From Shinella zoogloeoides (lineage in GTDB: Bacteria > Pseudomonadota > Alphaproteobacteria > Rhizobiales > Rhizobiaceae): 64,000 bases of DNA. Shown one piece after another: positions 55,366-63,950 of the stretch. The translations under genes were made by a program, and so were the position numbers. Each line of letters starts with the position of its first letter. Within the stretch, counting starts at the first letter, position 1. The notes under the pieces were generated by a model. It was not told the origin of the DNA, ran no database searches, and saw nothing but the letters and a program-made list of their open reading frames with translations. The stretch is from contig NZ_CP086610.1 of NCBI RefSeq assembly GCF_020883495.1, forward strand, positions 3,845,501-3,909,500, given 5' to 3'.

Positions 55366-57459
55366 ATGACCACGACCGCCAACACCGCCCCGACCGTCGA
55401 ACACGGCACGACCGTTTTCATCCCACTCAACAAGCTCAAGAAGCATCCGAAGAATGCCCGCAAGACCCCGCACAGCGAGGCGTCTATCGAGGCGAAGGCG
55501 GCGAGCATCGCCGCCAAGGGCATCCTGCAAAATCTGGTGGTGGAGCCGGAAACGAACGCCGAGGGCGAGCCGACCGGCTTCTATCTCGTCAGCATCGGGG
55601 AAGGCCGCAGGCTGGCGCAGATGCTGCGCGTGAAGCGCAAGGAGATCAAGAAGATCGAACCCATCCGCTGCGTCATCGACACGGCGAACGATGCCGCCGA
55701 GATCAGCCTTGACGAGAACGTCACGCGCGAAGATCTCCACCCCGCCGACCAGTTCGAGCGCTTCCGCGAGCTTTCCGAGGATCGGGGATGGGGGTCAGAG
55801 GAAATCGCCGCCCGGTTCGGCGTGACCGCCCATGTCGTGAGGCAGCGGATGCGTCTCGGCGCTATCAGCCCCAAGCTGTTGCAGGTCTATCGCGACGGCG
55901 ACCTGACCTTGGACCAGTTGATGGCGTTCACCATCACCGACGATCACGCGCGGCAGGAGCACGTCTTTGAAAACCTGTCCTACAACCGCGACCCGTCCAT
56001 CATCCGGCGCGACCTGACCAAGATGAACGTGGCCGCGACGGATCGCTGCGCGGTCTTCGTCGGCGCGCAAACCTATACCGATGCAGGTGGTAACATCATC
56101 CGCGACCTGTTCACCGAGGATCGCGGCGGTTTCTTTGAAGACCCCGCGTTGATGGACCGGCTCGCCATCGAGAAGCTGGAAGGGATCGCCGCCGAGGTGC
56201 AACAGGCCGAGGGCTGGAAGTGGACCGCCGCCTATCTCGACTTCCCTCACGCCCACGGAATGCGCCGCGTCTATCCGCACCCGGTGGAACTCTCCGAGGA
56301 AGACGCCATTGCCTACGACGCGGCGCAGGACGAGCTTGAGCGCCTGACGGCGGAATGGGAGGACGCCGACATCGAACTCCCCGCCGAGGTAGATGTGCGC
56401 CTTGCGGAGCTTGAAACCGAGATTGAGCGGATCGACGCCAAGCGCCACGCCTATGAGCCCGACGACATTGCGCGCGGCGGCGTGTTCTTCGTCGTCGCCC
56501 ATGACGGAGACGTTCGGATCGAGCGCGGGTTCATCCGCGCCGAGGACGAGGCCCCGGAGCCGGAAGAAGCCGAAGGCGGCGAAACCGTCATCGACGGCGT
56601 GCGCGTCAACGGGGACGGCGAAATCCTCGACAGCGATGGAGAGGACGGCGAAGGCGACGACCTTCCCGAAACCGAGCGGGAGCCGGAAGAAGAGGCCGGG
56701 GCTGCGGGCAAGCCGCTGCCCGACTCGCTCATCCGCGACCTGACCGCGCATCGCACCCTTGGCCTGCGCCTCGCTCTTGGCGAGCAGCCGGACATGGCGT
56801 TGATCGCCGTGGTCCATACACTCGCCGCGCAGACCTATTATCGGGGCGGCAGCACGGCCCATTGCCTCGAAATCAGCCCGACCAGCAATTACCTCGCCGC
56901 CCACGCGGACGGCATCGAGGACACGGCGGCGGCGAAGATGCTGGCGGATCGCCATGCCGGATGGGCGGCGGATATGCCGCGCGACGTAGCGGACCTCTGG
57001 AGCTTCGTCGCGGGCCTCGACCACGCGAGCCTCATGGCCTTGCTCGCGCATTGCGCCTCGCTGACCGTCAACGCGGTGAAGCTGCCTTGGGAGAGCAGCA
57101 AGCGCCGCGCCCATGAGACGGCGGACAAACTGGCGACGGCAGTGACGCTCGACATGACGGCGCACTGGACCGCGACCGCCCGCAGCTATTTCGGGCGCGT
57201 CACCAAGGCCCATATCCTTGCCGCCGTGCGCGATGCCCTTGGCGACGAGGCAGCGGAGCGGATCGCGGACAAGAAGAAGACGGAGATGGCCGAAGCCGCC
57301 GAGCAGCTTCTGGCCGGGACCGGCTGGATTCCGCCCGTGCTGCGCACCGCGCCCCCCGCATGGCTCGACCAGCAGGCCGACACCTTCGCCCTCGATACCG
57401 TCGAGCCCGCATCCTCGCAGGAAGCCCATGATGACCATTTCGCCATCGCAGCGGAATGA
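55366..57459 (+). CDS. ParB/RepB/Spo0J-family protein of the ICE
   Basis: The ATG at 55366 gives 697 residues. Residues about 15-120 form a ParB-type N-terminal domain (PLNKLKKHPKNARK, GEGRRLAQM, LDENVTRED), followed by a KorB-like helix-turn-helix (WGSEEIAARFGVTAHVVRQR). The long C-terminal part includes an acidic linker around residues 420-480 and an unknown domain. Similar proteins are widespread on rhizobial plasmids and ICEs, where they may act in gene control rather than partition. Homologues appear next to DUF736 and DUF932 genes as here. Confidence 0.85.
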   Translation: MTTTANTAPTVEHGTTVFIPLNKLKKHPKNARKTPHSEASIEAKAASIAAKGILQNLVVEPETNAEGEPTGFYLVSIGEGRRLAQMLRVKRKEIKKIEPIRCVIDTANDAAEISLDENVTREDLHPADQFERFRELSEDRGWGSEEIAARFGVTAHVVRQRMRLGAISPKLLQVYRDGDLTLDQLMAFTITDDHARQEHVFENLSYNRDPSIIRRDLTKMNVAATDRCAVFVGAQTYTDAGGNIIRDLFTEDRGGFFEDPALMDRLAIEKLEGIAAEVQQAEGWKWTAAYLDFPHAHGMRRVYPHPVELSEEDAIAYDAAQDELERLTAEWEDADIELPAEVDVRLAELETEIERIDAKRHAYEPDDIARGGVFFVVAHDGDVRIERGFIRAEDEAPEPEEAEGGETVIDGVRVNGDGEILDSDGEDGEGDDLPETEREPEEEAGAAGKPLPDSLIRDLTAHRTLGLRLALGEQPDMALIAVVHTLAAQTYYRGGSTAHCLEISPTSNYLAAHADGIEDTAAAKMLADRHAGWAADMPRDVADLWSFVAGLDHASLMALLAHCASLTVNAVKLPWESSKRRAHETADKLATAVTLDMTAHWTATARSYFGRVTKAHILAAVRDALGDEAAERIADKKKTEMAEAAEQLLAGTGWIPPVLRTAPPAWLDQQADTFALDTVEPASSQEAHDDHFAIAAE

Positions 57460-57468
57460 GGAAGGTAG

Positions 57469-57494
57469 GCCGGGGGCGCGCAAGCGGCCCCGGC
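57469..57494 (+). terminator. Terminator after the ParB-like gene
   Basis: A GCCGGGG/CCCCGGC stem runs into TTTCTT 10 bp after the stop. A second 9-bp hairpin (GGGCCGCGC/GCGCGGCCC, 57519-57540) lies further on, in the leader of the next gene. Confidence 0.7.
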
Positions 57495-57590
57495 TTTCTT
57501 CCCGCCCAGAAAAATCGCGGGCCGCGCAGTCGCGCGGCCCGATCACCTCGACCGTCGCCACGGTCGGAATCACCATGAAGGAGGAGAACC

Positions 57591-57998
57591 ATGGTTGCCG
57601 TGATGCTGATGAGCGTCTTGGCGGTCGCCGGGCTTTGCGTCCTGGCCTATACGCTCGCCGTCTATGCCTTGCCCTTCATGCTCGGCGTCACCGCCGCGCA
57701 GTTCGCCTATCATACCGGCGCGGGCTTCATCGGGGCGGGCCTTGTCGGGTTCGCCGCCGCCGTCGCCGCCTTCGGCGTTCTGGCGCTGCTGTTCGACACG
57801 CTGCGCTCACCGATCCTGCGCCTGATCGTGGCGCTCGTCTTCGCAGCGCCCGCCGCCGTCGCCGGATATGCGCTCGTCCACGGCGTCACCAAGGAGACCG
57901 TGCCGACCGAAATCTGGCGGCAAATCTTCTGCATCTTCGGCGGGGCATTTGTCGGGACTTCGGCGCTGCTGCGATTAACCACGTCAGCCCGTGCCTGA
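57591..57998 (+). CDS. Small polytopic membrane protein of the ICE
   Basis: The 135-residue protein follows a strong GAAGGAGGAG site. It has three to four hydrophobic segments (VMLMSVLAVAGLCVLAYTLA, FIGAGLVGFAAAVAAFGVLA, ILRLIVALVFAAPAAVAGYA). Family not recognised. It lies between the ParB-like and DUF736 genes and is probably an ICE accessory gene. Confidence 0.75.
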   Translation: MVAVMLMSVLAVAGLCVLAYTLAVYALPFMLGVTAAQFAYHTGAGFIGAGLVGFAAAVAAFGVLALLFDTLRSPILRLIVALVFAAPAAVAGYALVHGVTKETVPTEIWRQIFCIFGGAFVGTSALLRLTTSARA

Positions 57999-58070
57999 TC
58001 CCCCGCCAATCGCGGAAATAGGGCGTGGTCGCGCGAGCGTTCTTTCGCCGCGCGGCCACGTTGGCGGCTA

Positions 58071-58877
58071 TCAGAATGTCGCTGACCCAAAGGGATAGTG
58101 CCGGTTCCGCTTCATGGCCTCGCGGTGCCGTCGATCCTGCGCCCGCGCACCGTCTGGACGCACTTCGCAGTCGAGCTCCTCAAGGCAAGGCTTCGACATG
58201 TTGAAGCTGACGTTCAGCTCATCGTAGCCAAGATTGTCGACATAGGTCTTCATCTTGAAGCCGGCCTGCAGCGCGGCCGCAATCAACACTCCATTCGCAA
58301 CATAGGTCGGGCCAAGCTTCTCACCCTCTGGATAGCTGCACGCGAAGTTCTCCGCGATGTGCTTCACCCAGTAGCTTCCCGTTCCTTTCCGAATGGTCTT
58401 TGTCGGCGTAACCCGACCGAGGAAGGCCAGCGAAGCAAGGAACGGCTTCACGGCGCCGTCACCGAGCAGTTCCGAGCGTGCTTCCTTGAACCTGGCGTTC
58501 ATGTCCCGGAAGTCCTCCCAGCGGCCGTCTTCCTTCCGCCGTGGACCGCCGGAACCAATGCCCCACATCGTTAGCTTCGGCGTGCGCTCCCAGACATCGC
58601 GAAGCGCGACCTTTGCAGCGGCGTGGTAGAAGGCTGCTGGCGAAACAGCGAAGGCGTGTTCCGCGAGATAAGCGACAAAGAGGTCGCCGCGAACCTGAGC
58701 CGTGCTTGTTGCGCCCGCCTGCACGGCCGCCAGAGCCGTCGCGTAGGTACGGAAACCCAGCCCGCGGGCGATAGCCTCGCAGCGATGCGAGGATTTTACG
58801 TCAGGCAATTTGCGCGTGAGGTCGGCCTTGATCGCGCTGAGGCCATCCGTCGAAACAGGAATCGTAAGAGTAAACAC
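58071..58877 (-). CDS. Hypothetical protein on the ICE, minus strand
   Basis: The GTG at 58877 follows GGAGA at about 8 bp and gives 268 residues starting with FTLTIPVSTDGLSAIK. The frame is open further upstream but without a good start. There is no membrane span and no family I recognise. The N-terminal part (AIARGLGFRTYATALAAVQ) resembles short DNA- or protein-binding segments of plasmid proteins. It is convergent to the small membrane protein. Confidence 0.7.
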   Translation of the reverse strand: MFTLTIPVSTDGLSAIKADLTRKLPDVKSSHRCEAIARGLGFRTYATALAAVQAGATSTAQVRGDLFVAYLAEHAFAVSPAAFYHAAAKVALRDVWERTPKLTMWGIGSGGPRRKEDGRWEDFRDMNARFKEARSELLGDGAVKPFLASLAFLGRVTPTKTIRKGTGSYWVKHIAENFACSYPEGEKLGPTYVANGVLIAAALQAGFKMKTYVDNLGYDELNVSFNMSKPCLEELDCEVRPDGARAQDRRHREAMKRNRHYPFGSATF

Positions 58878-58929
58878 GATGCATCTCCATATCGGGCCAT
58901 GCTGTTCGCCGATTACGCAGCAGCCCATT

Positions 58930-59813
58930 GGTCGGGATGCAGGTGTTGAGATGTGTTGAAACGTTGCCGTTCAGGACGTTTGACCCGGCGACAGGTCACA
59001 GGTGTCCAGCCCGATTCGTAGGATCATGTTCTTCGTGCCGAATTTCAAGAGCGTCGCATTAGGAGAAGCAGAATGTTGGCGTCGCCCTTCGGGCCGCGCT
59101 TTCGGCTGCGCCGGAACCACGCCTACGGCGCGTTTCCGCCATTCGGCTTCAATCGCTAACGCAAGCGGGCCGCATCGGTCATTTCGCGAACGCCCCGCAA
59201 CGGCAAGGCTTCCGAAGGGGAGTCTCAATCGCCGTCGCAGCGACGCCAGCGGAGATCGGGCCGCTGCGCTCACACACGGCGGGCTGACATAGACAGGCCG
59301 GGACACACCGAGCGTCCGCAGGAGCAGAGGACATCGGGGCAGCGGTGCGCGGCGGACACTCGGTAGCGTCGTGCGCGGTTCGTGCCGCAATGGTGGGGGA
59401 ACGGGATCGCATATGCGGCCGTCCCGCCCAAGACGAGGATTGGCCGTGGCGGCGAGGATCAGGGGTGGTCGTGCATCGGCCCGTGGAGGCCGCGCCGTTT
59501 CCGTTCTCGAGCCGTGAGGCGCGAGGGACGGCCGCCATTGCCGTATTCCCCGATTTCCCGAAACGCGCGCTCCATCCGCGATCTCGATTGGCATGGGTCT
59601 GACCGAAGACCGGCTACGCCTCGCTCGTTTCCCGCAACGTCCGCCGCCAACTTTTTTCCGCCGCCTTCGGCTTTGCATCGCGATCCAAAAAAGCCGTCGC
59701 CGGCCGCCTTCCACTTCGTTCCAGCCCTGACGGGTGCAGGGCCGAGCGTCCCCGGTCTCAAGACCCCCATCGAGGTCGCAATGGAGCGGCCCGACAGGAA
59801 AAGGAATACGACA
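58930..59813. other. Long interval without a credible gene
   Basis: No frame here has family features or a convincing start. The sequence is GC-rich with short inverted repeats, including one near 59665-59712 (TTTTTTCCGCCGCC and GATCCAAAAAAGCC). It may hold regulatory or origin sites of the ICE, or remnants of decayed genes. Confidence 0.5.
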
Positions 59814-60131
59814 ATGGCGACCATCGGCACCTTCACCAAGAACGAAAACGGCAACGGCTTCACTGGCGCGGTCAAGACCCTGACCCTCAACGTCAAGGCC
59901 AAATTCGTCCCCTCCGAGGGCGAAAGCGAGCGCGTCCCCGACTTCCGCATCTTCGCCGGCGCGACCGAGTTCGGCGCCGCCTGGAAGAAGACCGCCCGCG
60001 AAACCGGCCGCGAATACCTCTCGGTCAAGCTGGACGATCCGAGCTTCCCGGCCCCGATCTACGCCAGCCTGGTCGAAGCCGAGGACGGCAGCGGTCACAA
60101 CCTCATCTGGTCTCGCCGCAACGGCGACTGA
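59814..60131 (+). CDS. DUF736 family protein
   Basis: The 105-residue protein starts [20 protein letters not shown], typical of DUF736, and ends in [10 protein letters not shown]. These small proteins are nearly universal on rhizobial plasmids and ICEs. Function unknown. The ribosome site is AAAAGGAA at about 6 bp. A perfect terminator follows. Confidence 0.93.
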   Translation: MATIGTFTKNENGNGFTGAVKTLTLNVKAKFVPSEGESERVPDFRIFAGATEFGAAWKKTARETGREYLSVKLDDPSFPAPIYASLVEAEDGSGHNLIWSRRNGD

Positions 60132-60145
60132 GACCGGCCCTTCAA

Positions 60146-60169
60146 GAAGCCCCGCCGCGGCGGGGCTTC
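60146..60169 (+). terminator. Hairpin terminator after the DUF736 gene
   Basis: A perfect 10-bp stem GAAGCCCCGC/GCGGGGCTTC with a CGCG loop starts 14 bp after the stop. The T tail is weak (CTCATG). Confidence 0.7.
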
Positions 60170-60366
60170 CTCATGCTCATGTCCGCCGTCTTCAAGGAAC
60201 AAGGAATCGGGAGAACGGGACTCCCGATCGGATCTCGTGCCCGACTTCCGCTCCGCTCTGGCCGGGCGGCTTGCTTGGGGGTCTCCCCCCGGCGCGGCGC
60301 AAGGGATCGCTGACGCTCGACCGGGACGGTTTCCCCGACCTTCCTCCACGTCGTTCCTCCGTTCCG

Positions 60367-60472
60367 TGCAGGCCGGGTGATCCCCCTCCGTCCCGGTCGC
60401 CCTTGCACCTTGCACCCCCCGGTCTCGCCGACGGGCAGGGTTGCAGCGCAGCGCTGCGCTCCAACCCAAGCC
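60367..60472 (+). repeat. Repeated leader copy 2 (upstream of the DUF932 gene)
   Basis: This is the second copy of the leader at 55244-55350, with the same palindrome AGCGCAGCGCTGCGCT at 60445-60460, again 28 bases before the start codon. Similarity extends left to about 60242. It suggests that the ParB-like and DUF932 genes share one regulator. Confidence 0.85.
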
Positions 60473-60488
60473 CACGAAAGGAAAGACC

Positions 60489-61331
60489 ATGTATCACCAG
60501 CTCGCCACCCGGTTCGGCCGCAACTCCCATCAGATCAGCGGGCGCGAGCCGCTGGATAACGAGGCGCTTTATCGGGATGTCCCGTCAATCTTCGCCAGCG
60601 AAGCCCATGACAGCCGTTCCGAGCGCTACGTCTACGTCCCCACCATCGACATCGTGGAGGGGCTGCGCCGGGAAGGATGGTTCCCGTTCTTCGCCGTGCA
60701 GTCGGTTCCGCGCGACGGTTCGCGCCACGGCCACGCCAAGCACATGCTGCGCCTGCGCCGGGATGGCGGTATCGGCAAGCCGGAGGCGGCGGAAGTCATC
60801 ATCGTCAACAGCCATGACGGGACCAGCGCCTATCAGATGTTCGCGGGGATGCTCCGTTTCGTTTGCACCAACAGCATGATTGCGGGCGAGCGGTTCGAGG
60901 AAATCCGCGTTCCCCACAAGGGCGGCATACAGGATCAGATCATTGAAGGCGTCTTCACCGTCGCCGAAGACTTCCCCCGTCTCATCGACGCCAGCGAGAC
61001 CATGAAGGAAATCACGCTCAACCCCGACGAGCGCCGCGTGCTGGCCGAGGCGAGCCTTGTCGCTCGCTATGGCGAGGAGGAAAGCCCCGTGCGCCCCGAT
61101 CAGATCATCGAGCCGCGCCGCCGCGAGGATGTCGGGCAAAGCCTCTGGACCACGTTCAACGTCATTCAGGAGAACGTCATTCGCGGCGGGCTCAATGGCC
61201 GCAAGCAGAACGCGGAAGGGCGTATCCGCCGCAGCCAGACCCGCGCCATCAACGGCATCGACCAGAATGTGACGCTCAACCGCGCGCTCTGGACGCTGGC
61301 GGAAGGAATGCAGAAACTGAAGGGCGCTTGA
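60489..61331 (+). CDS. DUF932 domain-containing protein
   Basis: The 280-residue protein starts MYHQLATRFGRNSHQISGRE and has the DUF932 blocks GWFPFFAVQS, HMLRLRR, FVCTNSMI and LNGRKQNAEGRIRR. The family is found on plasmids, ICEs and phages; related proteins include phage/plasmid-like proteins of unknown role. It is preceded by the repeated leader and followed by a terminator. Confidence 0.92.
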   Translation: MYHQLATRFGRNSHQISGREPLDNEALYRDVPSIFASEAHDSRSERYVYVPTIDIVEGLRREGWFPFFAVQSVPRDGSRHGHAKHMLRLRRDGGIGKPEAAEVIIVNSHDGTSAYQMFAGMLRFVCTNSMIAGERFEEIRVPHKGGIQDQIIEGVFTVAEDFPRLIDASETMKEITLNPDERRVLAEASLVARYGEEESPVRPDQIIEPRRREDVGQSLWTTFNVIQENVIRGGLNGRKQNAEGRIRRSQTRAINGIDQNVTLNRALWTLAEGMQKLKGA

Positions 61332-61344
61332 TCCCGAACGCGAC

Positions 61345-61368
61345 AGGGCCGCCACCCCCGGCGGCCCT
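61345..61368 (+). terminator. Terminator after the DUF932 gene
   Basis: A 9-bp stem AGGGCCGCC/GGCGGCCCT runs into TCCTTTC 13 bp after the stop. Confidence 0.75.
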
Positions 61369-61557
61369 TCCTTTCGCAACGATGCGGGGCGGGAAAAATT
61401 GCGCCGATCCGGCATTGCGGATCGGCGGCTCGCCGGACTACGCCCGGCTCGCAAAACGACAGCAGACGGTTAAGATAGCAGTAACCAGAATCGGTCGGTT
61501 CCGCCGCACGACGTTTCGTGCATCACCGGCTTCAACCATCTAAAATTGTTTCAGATT

Positions 61558-61597
61558 CTCTCTAGCCGGGGTGCCTGCACGGCCCCCGTGTAGAGAG
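61558..61597 (+). promoter_or_regulatory. Stem-loop covering the ribosome site of the fseA-like gene
   Basis: CTCTCTA (61558-61564) pairs with TAGAGAG (61591-61597), and inside it CGGGG pairs with CCCCG. The 3' arm contains the AGAGAGG ribosome binding site for the ATG at 61606. In this fold the site would be masked, so translation could be controlled by opening of the stem. Confidence 0.5.
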
Positions 61598-61605
61598 GTT
61601 ACGCT

Positions 61606-62386
61606 ATGCTGAACATCGATTGGCGTTCAGCGGCGGAATATCGACACACGAAGTCTATTCCGGCCGCCGGCTTTGCTTGGGAATATCTACGCCGCGATGG
61701 CGATTATCATCGCGAGTTTCACGCAATCACGCGCATCCGCGAACCCAGCGCCGAGCAATTGGCCACGTTCACGCGGAATTGGGGGTTGCAATTTCGCAGG
61801 CGATCCCGAGACACCCGCCGACCAGCAATCCCTCTTCTGGCAACCCGGCCTTCGCCCTCAAGCCATCGAGCTGTCACCCGTTGACCATCGCGACGGATCG
61901 ACCGAGCCCATAGTCCGGCTCGCGCATCTCGCCGGCCTCGATCTCCGCCGTGCGCCCGATGGCTGGCACGGCATCTGGCAGGTTGATGGCGTGACGCATC
62001 AATTCTGGCTGTCCAGGGCACCGCCGGATGCGGCGTGCTTCTACGCCACCAGCCAGATCATGGACGATTTCTACGAATTGCGAAGCCACGCGGCGCGGCG
62101 CTTCTGGCGATCCATCAAGGGGCGCTCGCCCGGCCCGGACTTCCGCGCCATGCCCGCCCAGCTCCGCGAGTTTCATATCCTCTCGCTGCGGGCGCTCGAT
62201 GCACGCCTGCGCGGCGAGAGCTACCGCACCGTCGCAGAAGTCCTGCTCGGCTTCCACGGCAGCAAGGAGGATTGGGAAGTCGATCCTCGCAAGAACAAGG
62301 CCCGCCGCCTCGTCGCCAACGGCATCAAGATGATGAAGGGCGGCTATCGGCTCCTACTGCACTATCCGATCAGACCCGGCTCCTGA
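61606..62386 (+). CDS. fseA: FseA-like excision activator encoded in two frames (DUF6499 then DUF2285), probable +1 frameshift
   Basis: The first frame (61606-61884) encodes a DUF6499-like N-terminus with AGFAWEYLRRDGDYHREF. The second frame, shifted by +1, encodes the DUF2285 part (WHGIWQVDGVTHQFWLS, LRALDARLRGESYRTVAEVL) and ends at 62386. The overlap has the codons CAA-TTT-C at 61789-61795; slipping of tRNA-Phe from TTT to TTC gives a 259-residue fusion WGLQF-AGDPETP. In Mesorhizobium ICEMlSymR7A, FseA is made in this way from msi172 and msi171 and activates excision. The same order with an RdfS-like gene follows here. A sequencing error or true pseudogene remains possible. Confidence 0.8.
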
Positions 62387-62534
62387 CCGACGCGCCGACG
62401 CGCGCCCGGCGGGGTGCCGCCCGCGCATAGGCGCAAATGCGGCACGCTACCGGCCGCCGATCCCTCGCCATGGTTCGCCATAGCCCGCCGCCACGACGGC
62501 AGCGCGCATCAACCCATGATCCAGAGGTGATCCC

Positions 62535-62807
62535 ATGGCCATCCGCCCGACAGCGGAGATGCCGCCGCGCCTGCTGCGCACACAGGAAGCCGCGCGCTTC
62601 CTCGGCATCTCCATCCGCACCCTTGAGAAGCATCGCACCTATGGCACCGGCCCGATCTATCGCAAGGTCGGCGGCCGCGTCCTCTACACCATCCACGATC
62701 TCGAAGCCTGGACCGAGATCGGCACCCGCAAATCCACGAGCGACAAGACGGCCGGCACGGTTTTTCCGGCCCGCCCGCTGACGCCGCAAGAGCGGGGCGA
62801 GTGCTGA
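62535..62807 (+). CDS. rdfS: RdfS-like excisionase / helix-turn-helix protein
   Basis: The 90-residue protein has a MerR/AlpA-type helix-turn-helix (LLRTQEAARFLGISIRTLEK, then YRKVGGRVLYTIHDLEAW). Such small proteins act as recombination directionality factors for ICE excision. It lies after the fseA-like gene and directly before the replication initiator, as in rhizobial ICEs. Its TGA abuts the next ATG. Confidence 0.8.
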   Translation: MAIRPTAEMPPRLLRTQEAARFLGISIRTLEKHRTYGTGPIYRKVGGRVLYTIHDLEAWTEIGTRKSTSDKTAGTVFPARPLTPQERGEC

Positions 62808-63950
62808 ATGCTACGCGACGACGATCATAGCCCCGCCGACGCGCACGGCCGCGATTCCAGCGAACGCAGCCGCCTCGACCCCTTCGTAGTCGCGACCGGC
62901 GACGCCGCGCCCCGCGACCAGCGCGACCTCATGGAACGCCCGTTCTTCTCGCTCGCCAAGGCGAAGCGCACCGCACCGATCCTCTACGAATCCGCCGGCG
63001 TCCGCGTCGAGGTGTTCGCCGGGGCCGATTGCGGCATGGCGACCATCTGGGACGCCGACGTGCTGATCTGGGCGGCCTCGCAGATCGTCTCGGCCGAGAA
63101 CAACGGCCTGCGCACATCGCGCTTCTTCCGCTTCACGCCCTATCAGCTCCTCATGGCGATCGACCGCGCCACCGGCGCGCGTGAATATCGCCTGCTGAAG
63201 AATGCGCTCATCCGCCTGCAATCGACGTCGATCCGCACGACGATCCGGCAGGGCGAGCAGTGGCGGCGGCATCAGTTCTCCTGGATCAACGAATGGGAGG
63301 AGCTGATCACCCGCGACGGCCGTGTCGAGGGCATGGAATTCGTCCTGCCGGACTGGTTCTATCGCGGCGTCACCGACCGCTCGCTGGTGCTGGCGATCGA
63401 CCCAGCCTACTTCCGGCTGACCGGCGGCATTGAGCGCTGGCTGTATCGCGTCGCCCGAAAACATGCGGGACATCAGCCGCACGGCTGGCTGTTCGAGGTC
63501 GCGCACCTTCACCAGAAATCCGGCTCCATGGCGCGGATCTCGGATTTCGCGCTCGACCTTCGCCGCATCGCCGCGAAGCAATCGCTGCTCGGATACCGCC
63601 TCGAAATCTACCGCGAAGGCCGCCGCGAGCTGTTGCAAATCCGGCCCGAAAACCTGTCCACAGTGCCTGTTGAAAAGGGTGTGGAAACACTCGTGACTTC
63701 GGGCGCAAAGGGTATCGGGACTTCGGGCGCAGCCCTATCGGGACTTCGGGCGCACGGACCGCAGTTAAGTCTTTGGCCCGACAAGCGGAATCCGACCGCT
63801 AACTTAGAGTCTAACAGAGAATCTAACTTTTCTTCTGAGGCGCACGCGCACGCGAGGCGTGGTGCCGGTGCCGCTCGTTCCGTCGCCGAGGTGCTGCGCG
63901 ACCTGCTCCCGCCCGACCCATCCGACAGCAACGGAGGGCGGCGCTCATGA
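62808..63950 (+). CDS. Replication initiator protein A (RPA family) of the ICE
   Basis: The 380-residue protein has the replication initiator A family blocks FFSLAKAKRTAPILYES, TIWDADVLIWAASQI, FTPYQLLMAIDRATG and WLYRVARKHAGHQPHGW. Its C-terminus (about 300-380) is a low-complexity tail with repeats (TSGA, GTSGA). It probably serves replication or stability of the excised ICE. It starts immediately after the rdfS-like stop and its stop overlaps the next start (ATGA). Confidence 0.85.
   Translation: MLRDDDHSPADAHGRDSSERSRLDPFVVATGDAAPRDQRDLMERPFFSLAKAKRTAPILYESAGVRVEVFAGADCGMATIWDADVLIWAASQIVSAENNGLRTSRFFRFTPYQLLMAIDRATGAREYRLLKNALIRLQSTSIRTTIRQGEQWRRHQFSWINEWEELITRDGRVEGMEFVLPDWFYRGVTDRSLVLAIDPAYFRLTGGIERWLYRVARKHAGHQPHGWLFEVAHLHQKSGSMARISDFALDLRRIAAKQSLLGYRLEIYREGRRELLQIRPENLSTVPVEKGVETLVTSGAKGIGTSGAALSGLRAHGPQLSLWPDKRNPTANLESNRESNFSSEAHAHARRGAGAARSVAEVLRDLLPPDPSDSNGGRRS
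63695..63754 (+). repeat. Three direct repeats GACTTCGGGCGCA inside the initiator gene
   Basis: Identical 13-mers at 63695-63707, 63719-63731 and 63742-63754, spaced 24 and 23 bp, lie in the coding part for the low-complexity tail. DnaA-box-like CTGTCCACA (about 63653-63661) precedes them, and an AT-richer stretch with TCTAAC repeats (63799-63838) follows. The layout is like an iteron origin. Confidence 0.5.

Noticed and set aside
59002..59292. Plus-strand frame before the DUF736 gene
   Set aside because: Its composition is biased, there is no ribosome site and no domain; not supported as a gene.
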